This document shows, piece after piece, positions 45,659 to 59,400 of a DNA stretch of 64,000 nt. The stretch comes from Bugula neritina. Its lineage: Eukaryota; Bryozoa; Gymnolaemata; Cheilostomatida; Bugulidae. The translations under genes were made by a program, and so were the position numbers. Below the pieces are notes generated by a model. The model ran no database searches. It was not told the DNA's origin and saw only the letters and a list, made by a program, of their open reading frames with translations. How positions within the stretch are numbered: the stretch's first letter is position 1; each line of letters opens with the position of its first letter. The stretch is from assembly GCA_964035545.1 (NCBI GenBank), contig OZ037766.1:12099722-12163721 (forward strand). Direction: 5' to 3'.

Positions 45659-45696
45659 CTTACTCCCTGACTAGGGGCATTTGTATTAAGTGAGAT

Positions 45697-45712
45697 CCCA
45701 CCGCTGCCACCA
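45697..45712 (-). other. primer-binding site of element 2
   Basis: One base after the 5' LTR the minus strand reads TGGTGGCAGCGGTGGG. It starts with the TGG complementary to a tRNA 3' CCA. The tRNA species was not identified. Confidence 0.65.
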
Positions 45713-45713
45713 G

Positions 45714-46122
45714 TGTAGTGAATTTTGCCAGTTCACTATTATTATGTGTGGGTCTACTTAAACAAAGCCACTGCGACAGGTTGTTTACGATAAGATACTT
45801 TATTATTTACACAAATACAAGAAGGTTATTTACTGCTAGCACGAATAGAAAACGATTACATAATTAGTGAGCTTTAATACACAACTGTTCTAAATGAAGT
45901 CCCAAGCTGCTCTGCCGGCTAGCTACTCAGCGTACTGCCACTACAAGTAGCTAGCTCCACCTGCTATCAATTAGTGTCACTGTCCTGATTGGTGGCTACT
46001 AATGGTGCCACTACTGTCCATGGTTACACTCCGACAGTGTCGAACTCCAAGATACATAAAACAATATAGAGTAAACCTTTTCGATTAATACAATAATACT
46101 TGCACCACTAAAATCTACCACA
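45714..46122 (-). repeat. 5' LTR of element 2 (409 bp)
   Basis: Same length as, and by eye identical to, 38626-39034. It should contain the element's promoter (minus strand). The right flank ATATCCATG carries the target duplication. Confidence 0.95.
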
Positions 46123-49100
46123 ATATCCATGTCATCTGGTACCTTGTAAGAGTACAATCTTGCTATCTAAAGTTTTTTTGCAATTATCTACTGGTTCAAA
46201 GCAGCAATAGATATAAAATAAATATGAGACAGTCTGTTGGTTTTAATTATTGAAATTATTGTTCATATTTTGCTTGCTACTTTCCGGCAACATATCACAT
46301 AGGGTTCTACAATTATGTTGGTTGACTGTAGGGGAGTAAAACTCCAAATAAAATGCTTGATTGGCCATTGGACACTAACTGTTACACAATCATCTCTTGC
46401 TGGTTCTGCCGACACATACTTTGCAGCCAATTTACTTTAATTTGCAGCCATGCTCTCTCTCAGTTTAGGAATGTGATATAGAATAGTTTGCCATATCATA
46501 GTTTTATCTAGAAGTTTTCTTATTATTATTTGGTCTTATTATTGATCGATATTACTGTCAACATTATACACAAATATCACATTACTATGTTGCAAATTAA
46601 TTCTATTAGTAGAGACGTTGTGAGAATTATACAAAGCCTATTATTAGGTAGATAAGAATAATAAATACAACTTTTATAATTTTAAACTTCGAGGTAACAA
46701 AATAATTATCATTCACGAAAGTGCACATACGCGCTCAAAACGTCATCAACAACCACTTTAGCGCTGAAAACAAAATGCAGGCAAAACTCAGCATGGTAAA
46801 GTACTTCTAACCAGCATATAGTAAGCGAAGAAACTCAGCTATGCAATAAATAGCTACTGGGCAAGGCATGACTCTGAAGAGAGCCGTCGCTTGGTCGGCA
46901 ACAGAAGTAGCTGGTGTAATTGTGTTGGTTAAGGTTTCAGCCTGAGTCGCAACCCAAATAATTTTCATCCAAGTTGATGTTGGGAAATGGCCATAATCTA
47001 CTACAACTCTGACCTTTTTCCACTGAATCTGATTGCCTGGTCTGATTGGATTTGACTCATTCTGATTCAGTGATTCACATTCACATTGTCATTGTGATGG
47101 TGATTACTGTTTACAGTTTGAGTCACTGATTAGTGGTTAAGATTATACTTATTAGCTTTAAGCTAATCAATAATCATTATAATTATAAATATAAACATTA
47201 TGAAAGATATTAATAGTAACAGTTGATGTAATACTAGTATTCTTGAATTCAAATATTAATATTATTGTACTACTACTAGTACAGTAGTAGGATACTGTAT
47301 AGTAGTGAGTAGGTTGGTAGTACTACTACAGTACTAGTATTAGTATAAGTATTAGAAATAGAAGCAATATCAATATGGATATTATTAATTTATTATAATT
47401 ATTACTATTGTTTTTTTGATGCTCATGCACATGTATTTACTCTAAATTTATTTATATAATTATATTTTCAAACTATTTCTGATGTTTACTGGAGTCGATC
47501 TACAGTAGTGAAAAAAGAATTTTAAACTAGATAAATAGGTAAAATCACGTATTGAAATGATCACATAGCATAGATTAAAAAAGCTATTCAAAAACCTTTT
47601 GGGGCCACATATTGGCACTGTTACATTTATTGGTTAAATCTAAAAGAGCAACTGCCATTGTTGGATAAAACCATCGAATTCATTAAAGGATTTTTTTCAC
47701 TAATGAGTTTTGATAATGGGAAGGGAGTTATGGCTATATTCTCCACCTAAGAGACGTTTAGTAAAATAATTCTTGGTGAATATTTCTAGATTTTCTCAAT
47801 TTTGGTCCATGCTACCTTCTGTGATCAAGCTGAACAATACTGGCTGCATGCATAATCAATGTCGGTATATGAGCCATAAAGAATGTCAGCAGACACTTCA
47901 CTAGCCCCCATGCTCTTCACTCTTCATGTATTATTGAGTTGAATAAGACTACGTGTGACAAGATCATTGAAATTTTTTGAAAATGGTGGCTGATTGATGT
48001 CGAATAGTTAAATACTGTTGACATTAAGATGGTGGTTGTCTGCAGACCATGGCTCAATCAGCAAGGATACCATCAGCTGAGTTGTTTATTGTTGAGCTAC
48101 GTGTTCTTCTGTTCGTCTACTTTATTGTCTAGTTCAGAAACTTTTGCATTTCTAACACTACGGGTTTATTATTGTGAATGATGTTGCAGGCTGTGATGTT
48201 ATCTGCAAATGTGCCAGTCTGGCATTGGAGTATTAGCTCATTGATATACACTAACCACAGCCATGGGCCAAGTTTAGTAGCTACTCTGTGGTGACAGGTA
48301 GTGGATGGGAGATGTTGCGATGAATTTTTCTCTACCTGCCCGGTTGGTAAGACAATTATTGATGAGTCCATTCAGTAAATTTATTCCGGAAAGTTTGTTA
48401 ATGAGAGTGTCTGGGTTCATTCGGCAACAGAAATATGACTGGTCTCATGGTTGGCTAAAACTGAATGTCATTGATAAAATCGTTTTACGGTGGCATCAAT
48501 GGTGCTGTCGATATGCAAACTGATCGACATTTAGTTTGCTGTATATAGCAGATTAATGTAGTTGTCTTTCTGTGTCTCAAGGATTTTGTTTTCGATGACA
48601 CAATATATTCAGTTCATTTTATGTTTTTCAACTTACAAATAAGGGTGGTGTATTTTGCCCTAAAGTCATATATTGCTATTTATAACTCGGTGCAGTTAGC
48701 CAACTCTTTTTCTAGAGCATTTGCAGTTTCTGTTCTCAGTTTAAACTAACAACTGTTCTAGTAATAGACTGATTACTAATTGATTGATTATACAGTTCTC
48801 CCTCCATATCTAACGGTCTAGTTCTCATAAAATGCTATAGGTCATGAGAACGGCCTAGACTCTCGTTTTGTGGCTTATGTATGTGTTTATAGGACAAAAT
48901 GGCCAAATTTAGAGGATCTGTGAGTTAAATCTGGTATTCTACTATGTCACGAATTGAGGTTTCGGACCCGTAGGTTAGTGTGATACAGATAGAGCACTGT
49001 TCTTTTGAACATCATTTTACTAGGAAGTTTTTCCTGGAGAGTAAATCAAACTTATAGCCTACATTATGTTCTTTATGTTAGATCAAGCAGAGATGATTAT

Positions 49101-50254
49101 GAATTCACAGCAGCTGTTAATAGACCAATCTGAGTTTGATTTTCTGTTCTCCTGGGTCTATGTTAAAATTTTAGGAGTTGCCTTCACAATATTTGGACTA
49201 GCTTTGATTTTCTTAATAAAGTTCGTTTCACTTTTTTGCAGCATTTCTACTCGTATACTTTAATAAGGCCTCAATTTTGTTTCTTAATAAAAGTTTTCAC
49301 TTGTTTTCTCACTTTTTTCTAGATACTATTTTGATCTTCAATTCAACAAACCAAGTAACCACCTACTAAATCTCTAAATCTTTCTAGAAAACACCTTTAT
49401 ATTTTAGATTGCTAAATATGTATAAGTTATTTTCTTGCTTCAAACAATGTAGGTGGCCATTTGTTTGTGTTACTGGAGCTAAAGAAGTTGAAGTTTGCTA
49501 ATAATTGCTTCCACATGTTGCATAGCAGATATAAATGCATGTTTGTTTGCCATGTTATATGGTCAAATAGTATTCGATTGAGCAATTTCTATATGTATAG
49601 TCTAAACTCTAAGATATATTGCAACATGGCTGTTAGAGTGATAGTTATTTCTCAAATGTGGGTAGAAAATTTAAAGGAAATGTAGGTAATTGGAGGCTGA
49701 TGCAAAGATAAATTGTTTCATAGAATTTGTAGTGCAAGATATGTTGCTGTTTTGATAATATGTAGCATGAAATCACATGTTTTAAAATACTATATACCAT
49801 GCCAGGTTTATGCTGCTATGTAATAGTAATATAATGTTATGAGATTGCATAGTTAATATACTTTAAGATATAGTTATCTCATATATTACTATATAATATG
49901 ATATACTATGATATGTATTGCTTATACTTGTGTACTCAAGAAAGTCACTATTTTACATTTGATGATTGAAAATTGTGTTGTTCAAAATTCAAAACATGCC
50001 AAGATAAAATGCTTCAACAGATGGAATTTAAGCTTTTACTAACTGTAGTTTGTATCAATATTTTAGTTCTCAAAGGGAATCAGGCAAGATATGGCAACCA
50101 GATGAGTTGAAGATGGTCAGACTGGAAATGGAGGACATTTTATAACTATTAAAATAACTCTAGTTCCTACAGGTTTGTAGGTATATTGAAATTTTACAGT
50201 TATAGCTAGTTTATCTTGGTTAGCTGTATTATGTTAGCACTGCACTTGACTAAG
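46123..50254. other. gene-poor AT-rich region
   Basis: No gene model could be supported. It contains imperfect AGTACT/ACTAGT short repeats near 47230-47360 and a trace of a LINE reverse transcriptase at 48130-48371. Short frames such as 49066-49263 (hydrophobic) have no splice or neighbour support. Confidence 0.6.
48130..48371 (-). mobile_element. decayed LINE reverse-transcriptase fragment
   Basis: A short minus-strand frame contains LGPWLWLVYINEL followed by TGTFADNITACNIIHNN. This resembles the GPLLFLIYINDL and FADD blocks of LINE reverse transcriptases, with the catalytic FADD degraded to FADN. Sequence on both sides is not readable as protein. Confidence 0.5.
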
Positions 50255-50673
50255 TGTAGGGCCACACGAGGCGTTTATATACGTCCTAGAAAACCCGTTC
50301 AGATATGCCACACACAATGCGTGTGTTGCGAGTAAGAAAATTTATTAGCTAATGATTTTAGAGTTAAACTTTACTGCTCGCCTACAGAAGTTTGTTTATA
50401 AAACTACGTCATCGGCAAAGTGACTTTAGATATTATAAAAGCGGAAATGTAAATTATATGAAACTGTTTTAATTCAGTTCGCTAAAAGCTAAAACGTGAA
50501 CTGAAATAAAAAAAGTGTGCTCGCTAAATGATAATAAGCCAATTGGATTAAACACACACGAGCTTGCCGCTGAGCTCGCTCAGCATGTTAGACGTGAAAA
50601 TCCCACTCATGACGTTCAATTTTTGGGCCAAACGGGGGTTTCTCGCACGTCATGAACGTAGTGTGGCCCTACA
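50255..50673. mobile_element. MITE, copy B of the TGTAGGGCCACAC family (419 bp)
   Basis: Perfect 13-bp terminal inverted repeats: TGTAGGGCCACAC at 50255-50267 and GTGTGGCCCTACA at 50661-50673. The interior is shared with 5546-5924. No frame. Target duplication is not clear. Confidence 0.85.
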
Positions 50674-53462
50674 TTTGGGAAAAATACCTAAGATTTCTAA
50701 CACCAAGTAAGCCAAATGGATATAATACTAGGTAAGTCAGCTAATGCTATATCTATTAAGGAGATATGTAGTAACCTTACAAAACAGCTGTGTGGTCTAT
50801 TAATCTAATTAACTATTATAATTGGCAAAATAATTCTGTTTGTAGGCCAAAGAATCAAAGCTACTTTATGGCATGGAAGATGGGTTCGAAACATAGCTTG
50901 TATGAACTGAGCTCCATCTGCTAATGTACAGAGCTCTAAAGAGAAGACAATTTTTGTAATGGCTGAGCCAACAGGTAGCCATTTTTTCACAAGTGTTCTA
51001 TTTTGCTATTTATTTCTTGTTGGCATTAATTATGTTTCTCTTTTGCTGCTTCAACTCCTCGGTTGATGTAATACGTATTTGTTTCAAATAACAAGAAATA
51101 ATTCCGTGTATCAAATGATGGGAATAATAACTGCAACATTTTCTCAAGTTGGGAAATATGATTAAGCAACAAAGTTCTATCATTAACATTAAGCAGTGGT
51201 AATTGCTATCTGTGATGTATTGGCTCTTGCTTTGTTGAACCGAATCAGCTGATTGGTGGAGCTATAGTAATTATTACACTCTCAAATCTATATATGGGTA
51301 TGGCCGAGCCTGTGAAATATGATATAGGAGTTAATATGCTGTGCTGCCGTAATTCATATTGTTGTCTATAATGTATGCTTGTAATTACCTACATTCTGTA
51401 ACTGTGAAGGGCAATCTTTACCTGCTTGTTAATAAGTTAATTAAGATTTCCAAAGCAGGCATCTCTCTGTATAATAATTACTCGATTGCTCTTTCTCTAG
51501 TTTCTTAATGGTCTCCCAGTCTATAATATAGTTTGGGGCAGTGCACAGTACACACTTCTAATGCAGATTTGCTTGCAATAGTATCTGAGGCTACACATAT
51601 ATGCTTGTAGTGTATGAATAAGAAGACTTCCTTCCTAAGACGTATAGCCAGCTAGCAAGGAGGTGGATAGAGAATATCTGTATCTCATTACTCTATAATC
51701 TGTTCGAGCAAGTTTTCTTCTAAACTCTTGAATTTTAAAACCCTGAGGTAAGTATCAACTTGATGTGGACAAATGGCCTCATGTGTAGGACCAGTTTTTG
51801 AAAATACTGCTGTATACTATAATGCTATTCTTAAATTGTGTGTAGTGTTTGAAATGATAAACTGATTTGTTTTACCTGCAATCTAGAAACACTAATGTCT
51901 TTAGGATTTATCAATATATGTACAAGTTCGTTATTTTGTTAAAGCAGTTTTAAGTTGCTAGCCTAAAGCTAACTTTTTGCTAAGAGTTGTACAATTTATC
52001 TGCTAGTATTTCTCAATTTCTTTATATAGCAATTTAATAATGCCAAAACTGTTTTTGTGTACAAGCAGTGCAGGCTTTTTGTCACTGAGGTAAAGTGTTG
52101 TGTACCACAGAACCAAAATTCTTATATTTGTTGAAGGGTCATGTGCTTGTGAAAAAATAAATAGTAGACCTTTGCTAATTTTTGTGGAGTTTGAATTGTG
52201 TTTTCATTAAAAATCATTTCAAAAATTAAATTATTCAAACTGAGTCAAGCGAAGTGTTGTTCGCTCAACTCTAAATTACACCTACTGTTGATTTATTTTC
52301 AAAATTCAATTTGAATTTATGTTCAATAACTTGACTTTACTTTTATGAGTTTTATGCAGTTCTGCTCATCAATTTTTTGACTAGTCTAACTAAAACATTA
52401 TTTCAATTTTTAAATGAATTTTGGCTGCTTACAAAAACTGTGACCTTTCTTAGAAGTACAAGAACAAACTTAGCAAACTTGTTGTCCGTACTTATCCTAA
52501 AGTCAATATTTTAAACTTCTGTTTTCCTTTAATAGATTAGAGAATTTAACAAATTCAAGCTTTATTTACATGATCATAGCAGTTCCTCTCATGCTTGCTT
52601 CAAAATGGCTGACTTGATCAGCTTGTCTTTATGAACTATACTTCAATACCTGACTGACCTTTTGGATTGTTAAGCATATTATCTAATGACGAGTCTTAGT
52701 TCATTAGGCATTTGATTGCTTGCCGGTGTTCTAGAACAATCCTTCATTATAATATTGTTGCGATGATAACTTCCCAGTTGATATTTCTGCTCATTAGTCT
52801 CTCAGCGATTTATTATTTCTTTGCTTTGATGGCTGCCTTAACTCAGAAAGTGTATTGATGGTGCTATAAATGATGCTAATTATGATATTTTTAAATTAAT
52901 TAGTCAGCTACAGTTAGCATCTGTAGAGGTGTGTGTAGTGAAGTATAATATATACCAATTGCTTCTTCAGTCTTAGTCTAACTAGTATGCAGTCTGTACA
53001 GTCTGTACTTTGAACTGTATACTCACACACGCTGTACTCACACACCTTGTCCACATACACATTGTTCAGATACACATATACCTAACTATTGTATATTTAA
53101 ACCCTATATGCTTCTACACTGTATGCTTCTACACTGTATACTTGCTCACTTTTACTTGTCCTACACTCTGTACTCACATGCTGTGTCCTTACACATTTTA
53201 TACTTAGACTATTCTTTTGTTTAGTGCTATTCTCATTCACCAGAGAGTGTGATGTCAACATACTAACTCAGAGACCTGTTTACCTGTTTAATAGTAGCTC
53301 AGGTTGTACAGTGCACTACCTCTACCTGTTGCCTATGAAATTGCACTGGATACTGCTATTAGACTTTATAGGAAGTTGAATTATTCTTTAGGCTGATGCA
53401 TAATGCAATTATGTAATTATTGACAATGTAACATATACTGAACTTTGTATATTTCAGACAAA
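50674..53462. other. 5' flank of the calponin gene
   Basis: A strong donor, ACCCTGAG|GTAAGTATC, with its exon edge at 51747 is a candidate for a noncoding first exon spliced to the acceptor TTTCAG at 53457, six bases before the start codon. At 52980-53190, degenerate ~20-bp units of the CTGTACTCACACA and GCTTCTACACTGTAT type form a pyrimidine-biased tandem repeat. The promoter was not located. Confidence 0.4.
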
Positions 53463-56400
53463 ATGGCCAACAGAGTACACGATATGGGAATGGACAGAGC
53501 ACAAGGCTCAAGGGTATGTAGAATCAAACAACACATTGACTTTGCAGTTAAACATTTGAGGTAGGTGCAGTGATGGAGAAATTGAGAAACGCCTGTGATC
53601 TAGAATAGAAATGTAGCAAAAGAAGTTATGTCCACGTGAGAATTTCAACCCGTGCCCCAAACCAAAATTAAATAAAAAAAAAAAACTTAGGCTACCTCAA
53701 TTTCTCCACTACTGCTCCTAAATGACTGTGCAATGCCAAGCTCTATAAATATTGTAAAATATTGATTCTCAAGCATTTCCGATTAGCTTCTATGATCTTA
53801 TTATTTCATTGATATATTTCATCAAGTGTTGTGCTAAAACTGTGGGTTTTTATTTCGAAGACATTTTTTGTACTTTATTTTTTATTTTAAGGCAATTCAG
53901 GTATCAGAATTTTAGATTTACTTTTTAAAATATTTTATTTGGTTTAGTTTAACCATTCACCAATACTAGTAGTCTGGTATATTATGGTGTTTCTGGTCGT
54001 GATAGTTAAACCAGCCATGACTCTAACTTGCGTTATTAAGTGAGTTTGACGCTAGTTAGCTAGTTAGGGTTGGCGGAACCAAATAAATAATTTTCCAGAA
54101 TTTCTTATGACTTTTGGTAATCTACTACATAGAAAGAACCTTCCCTTTGAGCATCTTCTACTAATTAACTACTAGTTACTTTAGCAGTACTCATAATTAC
54201 CTGGTATCATCTGCATGTATACAAACTATAAGATATGCCTGGGAACTTCATTGATGTAATCATAGCCCTATATATTCATACTTTGATTAGTTATATAGGG
54301 ATTATATTTAGTAGTTATGGATATTATATACCATTCATTATAGAATTGCATGATGGTGATACTTATCTGTTTTCCTTGGTTTTTGCTACTTTGTGAAGAC
54401 TACAGTTTAAAGTTTCCACTGAGATTTGTTATTCAATCTACAATAACTACAAACAGAATAAAAAAATATTCACTTTAAATCAATCTGGGAGAAAAATAGA
54501 AAATTTTTATTTTTGTAATAAGAGTATTTAGTAGGAAAAACTTTTCTTGTACGAAAACATGAAGTAATGCTATAACAACATTAATAAATTTTTTATTAAA
54601 ATAATTTTTACAAAAATCAAAGAATGGTTGCATAAAGCCCTGTTAATATTACTTAGTTGGCAGTCCTAACTCAAGGCGCAACATTGTGTTAATTGACGCA
54701 TTTATTTCTGAAAGTTCAAAAAGTATTTTACGCCCCAGCTGATTGTGTTTGAAAAATAATAAATTGCTATGCAGAAGAAGAAGGTGCAATCTTATATATT
54801 TTTTTTTCTCTATAGCTTCAAAATTTTTTGTTGCTGATGATTTAGAAAGCTTTAATTTAGTTAGAATATAAATGATTTCATTGGCCTATTGGTTATAACA
54901 AAGGCCTGGTGTGACACAGGTTATGGGTTCAAATACCAGCACGGCCATTGGTGATGTCAGGAAGATCATCCAATCATATTTGCTCCTGTGTCACAGTAAA
55001 AGCTCTCAAACCATGTTGCTAGCGTAGTCACAGTTCTTAACCCACTCATAAACCCTTGTAATCAGGGATGAAGACTTTAAACAAATGTGATTTTTTCAAT
55101 AAACCTTTTCATTATATTTTGTCTCTTAAGTTTGGGAAGCTTTAGAAAATGCATATTGAAGATTTGAAAACGGAGTTTTGAATTTAAGGATTCTGTGTCT
55201 TAATTGTAGTAATCTAATATAGGGATTAATTTGCTATTTAATATTTAAGTGCAGACTACTTGTACAATACTTTTTGTAAGCAGGATATTAAAACTCAAAC
55301 ATTCAAAGAGACAGCTGCTGATGGCACTGTCACCGTTACAACACGTACCACTACTACGTATGAGGGAGGGGTGAGAGTCGGTTTGCTACGACCTTTATAT
55401 GTTACCCTGACCTTTAAATGTTTCCTTGACCTTACCTGCTGCTTAAGCTATGATCATTAATTGATGGCGCAATGCTTGATGAACTGATTGTGCAAATGCC
55501 TGCAGCTGTTATAAAGCGCATAAGGAATTCAAAATATTTCCATAATGAAGAGCCAAAACGGTTTGGTATGCTCGCAGTAAAAATAGCTAACGTCTGTTTT
55601 CGTTTCGAAGATATTTAAGCAAAACCAATAATTCCAACACACATTGCTCTACGCTGACCCTAAAGCAGTTTGTCTCTGTTAACCCACCTTGTCATTCTGA
55701 TGTCTTCTTTGCTGATGGAATGTGAAAGTCTTACCTAAAAGTCGTGTTTTGACCTCAAAACCAACTTCTTGTCTTTAGCCAGGTAAGCCTAGAATATGCA
55801 TTGAAATGTTATTGCAATTGTTTTCAATCGCTAGAGACTTGATTTTAGTTTTGTTTTATGATATTAACATAGTAAATGTTTCGTGAATTGATATTACGAA
55901 ACTGAACAGTGTTGTGATAATATTTTAGAGAACTGAGGTTCAGGAAAGTAAAGAGGTTCACAAACCTCAACAGCAAATTGTAATAAAACAACCAGAGTCA
56001 CGGCGGCGACAGGTTTGCTATAAGTTTTCTGATCTAAATAGTATAATATATACACATGTAGCCATAACCATTGCTGCTATAGATAATACCATTACTTATC
56101 TTGTTGGTTTGGTTTTGACTGTACAATCACATTTACTGTTCTGTGTAAATGATGTGTATATATGCATGGAAAACTGTTATTTGGGTTTATGCTAAAGCTG
56201 TGTCGCTAGTACAACCTTGTAAAACTATCTGTAGGATGGGAGAACTGTTGAAGAGGTTTTGCCGGATGATAGTGTGGTTAGAAGAAGAACCTCCAGGAGT
56301 AGAGTATCGTCCAGCAGTGGTGATTCGTTGACTTCTCGTAGATTCCAACGTGTATGTATAGTAGTCAATTCATGGTTCTTGTATTTGTGCTATATTCTAT

Positions 56401-59400
56401 AGCTCAAACATAGTTTATATGCTATTTAATGTTACATATATTTATGTTCTAATACACATTGTATAAAATAATTCCAAATATCATTACATAGTCGAGTATT
56501 ACATATAATAACCATTGCTGCTATAGATAATACCATTACTTATCTTGTTGGTTTGGTTTTGACTGTACAATCACATTTACTGTTCTGTGTAAATGATGTG
56601 TATATATGCATGGAAAACTGTTATTTGGGTTTATGCTAAAGCTGTGTCGCTAGTACAACCTTGTAAAACTATCTGTAGGATGGGAGAACTGTTGAAGAGG
56701 TTTTGCCGGATGATAGTGTGGTTAGAAGAAGAACCTCCAGGAGTGGAGTATCGTCCAGCATTGATAGCAGTGGTGATTTGTTGACTTCTCGTAGAGCCCA
56801 ACGTGTATGTATAGTAGTCAATTCATGGTTCTTGTATTTGTGCTATATTCTATTCAAACATACTTTATGATATTCAGTGTTATATATATTTATTTTCTAA
56901 TACGGTTGTATAAAATAATTCCACATATGTTTTTACATAGTAGAGTATTAAATATAATAACCATTGCTGCTATAGATAATACCATTACTTATCTTGTTGG
57001 TTTGGGTTTGACTATGCAATCACATTTACTGTCCTGTGTAAATGGTGTGTATATATTCATGGAAAACTGCTAAAGCTGTGTCGCTAGTACAACCTTGTAA
57101 AACTGTCTGTAGGATGGGAGAACTGTTGAAGAGGTTTCGCCGGATGATAGTGTGGTTAGAAGAAGAACCTCCAGGAGTGGAGTATCGTCCAGCTTTGATA
57201 GCAGTGGTGATTCATTGACTTCTCGTAGAGCCCAACGTGTATGTATAGTAGTCAATTCATGGTTCTTGTATTTGTGCTATATTCTATTCAAACATAGTTT
57301 GTGATATTCAGTGTTATATATATTTATGTTCTAATATGTGCTGTACAAAATAATTCCATATATCATTACATAGTAAAGTATTAAATATAATAATCATTGC
57401 CACCATAGATAATACCATTACTTATCTTGTTGGTTTGGTTTTGACTACACAATCACATTTCCTGCTCTGTGTAAATGATATGTATATATTCATGGAAAAC
57501 TGCCATTTGGGTTTATGCTAAAACTGTGTCACTAGTACAGCTTTGTAAAACTATCTGTAGGATGGGAGAACTGTTGAAGAGATTTCGCCGGATGATAGTG
57601 TGATTAGAAGAAGAACCTCCAGGAGTGGAGTATCGTCCAGCATTGATAGCAGTGGTGATTCGTTGACTTCTCGTAGAGCCCAACGTGTATGTATAGTAGT
57701 CAACTCATGGTTCGTGTAGTGGTGCTATATTCTATAGCTCAAACATACTTTATGATATTCAATGTTATATGTGTTTATGTTCTGAGACATGTATAAAATT
57801 GATTGCATTGACTATATAGTAAGGTATTACATATAATAATGTAGAACGCCGACACTGCTCAGGAACTTGAGGATGATGACTCAATGAATATTGTAAGACG
57901 CTCTCGGACAAGCTTGCCTGGGCGCAGCAGAATTACCCATAGACGTATTGGAAGTGAATATAAGGCGGTAAGCTCATCAACGTTTTTTCTATGACTATTA
58001 ATACTTCTGCTGAAATCAAAACTTTAAAGATTATATATTTCAAAAATCTAAGTTTGAATATTTGTATTTTGTTTGGGAATTTTATCAAAGTCCATAAGTT
58101 GTCAAGTTCTGAACCGAAGTATTCAAGCAAGTCATTGTCTATCCCAGTGAATCTGGTGACATTCTCAATAATGTTGTGTCATATTTCTTTTGCTTACAAA
58201 TTTGCATTTTTAGTATTTCAAGCTGCAAGTTTCTGCAACCACACATTCTTATTACATATGTTGTTGCATGATATGACAGCATTGATGCTGACTAGATTGA
58301 TGTCAGTGTGCGGCTAATATTTCTAGTCAAATGAAGACCAATCAGAAGAAGGCATCTCTTCGAGTTCTCAGCATAGCTTTTCCTATGGAGGTGACGGTGA
58401 AAGCCAAATATTTCGTACAGGTTTAGAAGATAACTTGCATAGTGTGAGTAGTTAGTGAATGGCAATTTGACAAATGTAAATGCCATTCTTGTGATTTTGT
58501 GTGTTTCATGCTCCAGTTTTACTCTGCGTACATTTTAAAGGCAAATTTTAGGTAAATAAAAGAGAGTATGAACGAGATACCAGAAAAGACCCATTTTCTT
58601 CAACTTCAACTTCAACAACTAAATTTGAGTACGGAGAGAGTAGAGATACTGCTCCTACTTTACAAAAAGTAGAAGGCCTCCCAGAAGAAAATGATGATGT
58701 GGTGAGGAAGGAGCAGCCATATGTGTTGACCCAAGACCCGATAAGTTCACCCGTACCCAGTCTATCTCTGCTGTCTATTCCGTGCTTTACCCACGCTACC
58801 ACCATCCTTCTCACCATATATATGACTCATCATTTGACATTGTTTATAAGTAGTGCTCCAACTTTAGTATTGTACCCAGGGTTAGCGTAGTGTTGCATTG
58901 TAGACCAACAGTCACCTGCTTTTAGTGTATGTTATTACTGTTATCCCCGCTCCACTTTTATTGATATTTTTTGTTTAACTTAAAAAAAATTCTTTTCTAC
59001 TACTCACTTAGCTTGGGAGCCCTGCGTTCCCAAGTTCTTGAGTCAGTTTCAAATGTCATGTAATAAACTTGTTAGCATCTGTATCACTAAATATATACAC
59101 ATATTGTACATAAAGCACCATTTTTACATGTAGTAATATTATGGCAATAAACTATTCCAAACAAGAAAGCCACCGTCTGGTTATTGCATGCTATAATAAC
59201 TTTATATACTGCTGCTGTCCTTAGCAGTATTCATATTCACTTGCAGGAACTATTATATTATTTTATTATTATACTATTATATCGCTGTAAATATAATAAT
59301 AGTTGAGAGTGTATTTTGTAGCTGCTGGCTAAATATGATTATGGAGCTGAAAATGAAGTAAGAGAATGGATCCAAGCTGTAACTGGTACCAGTATTCCTG

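Larger units (their letters stand above)
38626..46122 (-). mobile_element. complete Ty3/gypsy retrotransposon (element 2, ~7.5 kb)
   Basis: Order on the minus strand: 5' LTR (46122-45714), primer-binding site, gag, pol in the -1 frame, ~1.2 kb noncoding, 3' LTR (39034-38626). Both LTRs are 409 bp, and I could find no difference between them by eye. Flanking ATAT on both sides is a 4-bp target duplication (5-bp AATAT if the last LTR base is shared). gag and pol are open. Domain order protease-RT-RNase H-integrase defines Ty3/gypsy. Intact frames and matching LTRs indicate a recent insertion that may still be competent. Unlike element 1 it has no zinc-finger ORF after pol. Confidence 0.95.

Noticed and set aside
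49066-49263. 65-codon hydrophobic frame as a small membrane protein
   Set aside because: Single short AT-rich frame with no splice, promoter or neighbour support.
56149-56331. 60-codon frame beginning MMCIYAWKTV, repeated at 56593
   Set aside because: Runs through intron into the duplicated exon in the wrong frame; the true exon frame is DGRTVEEV.
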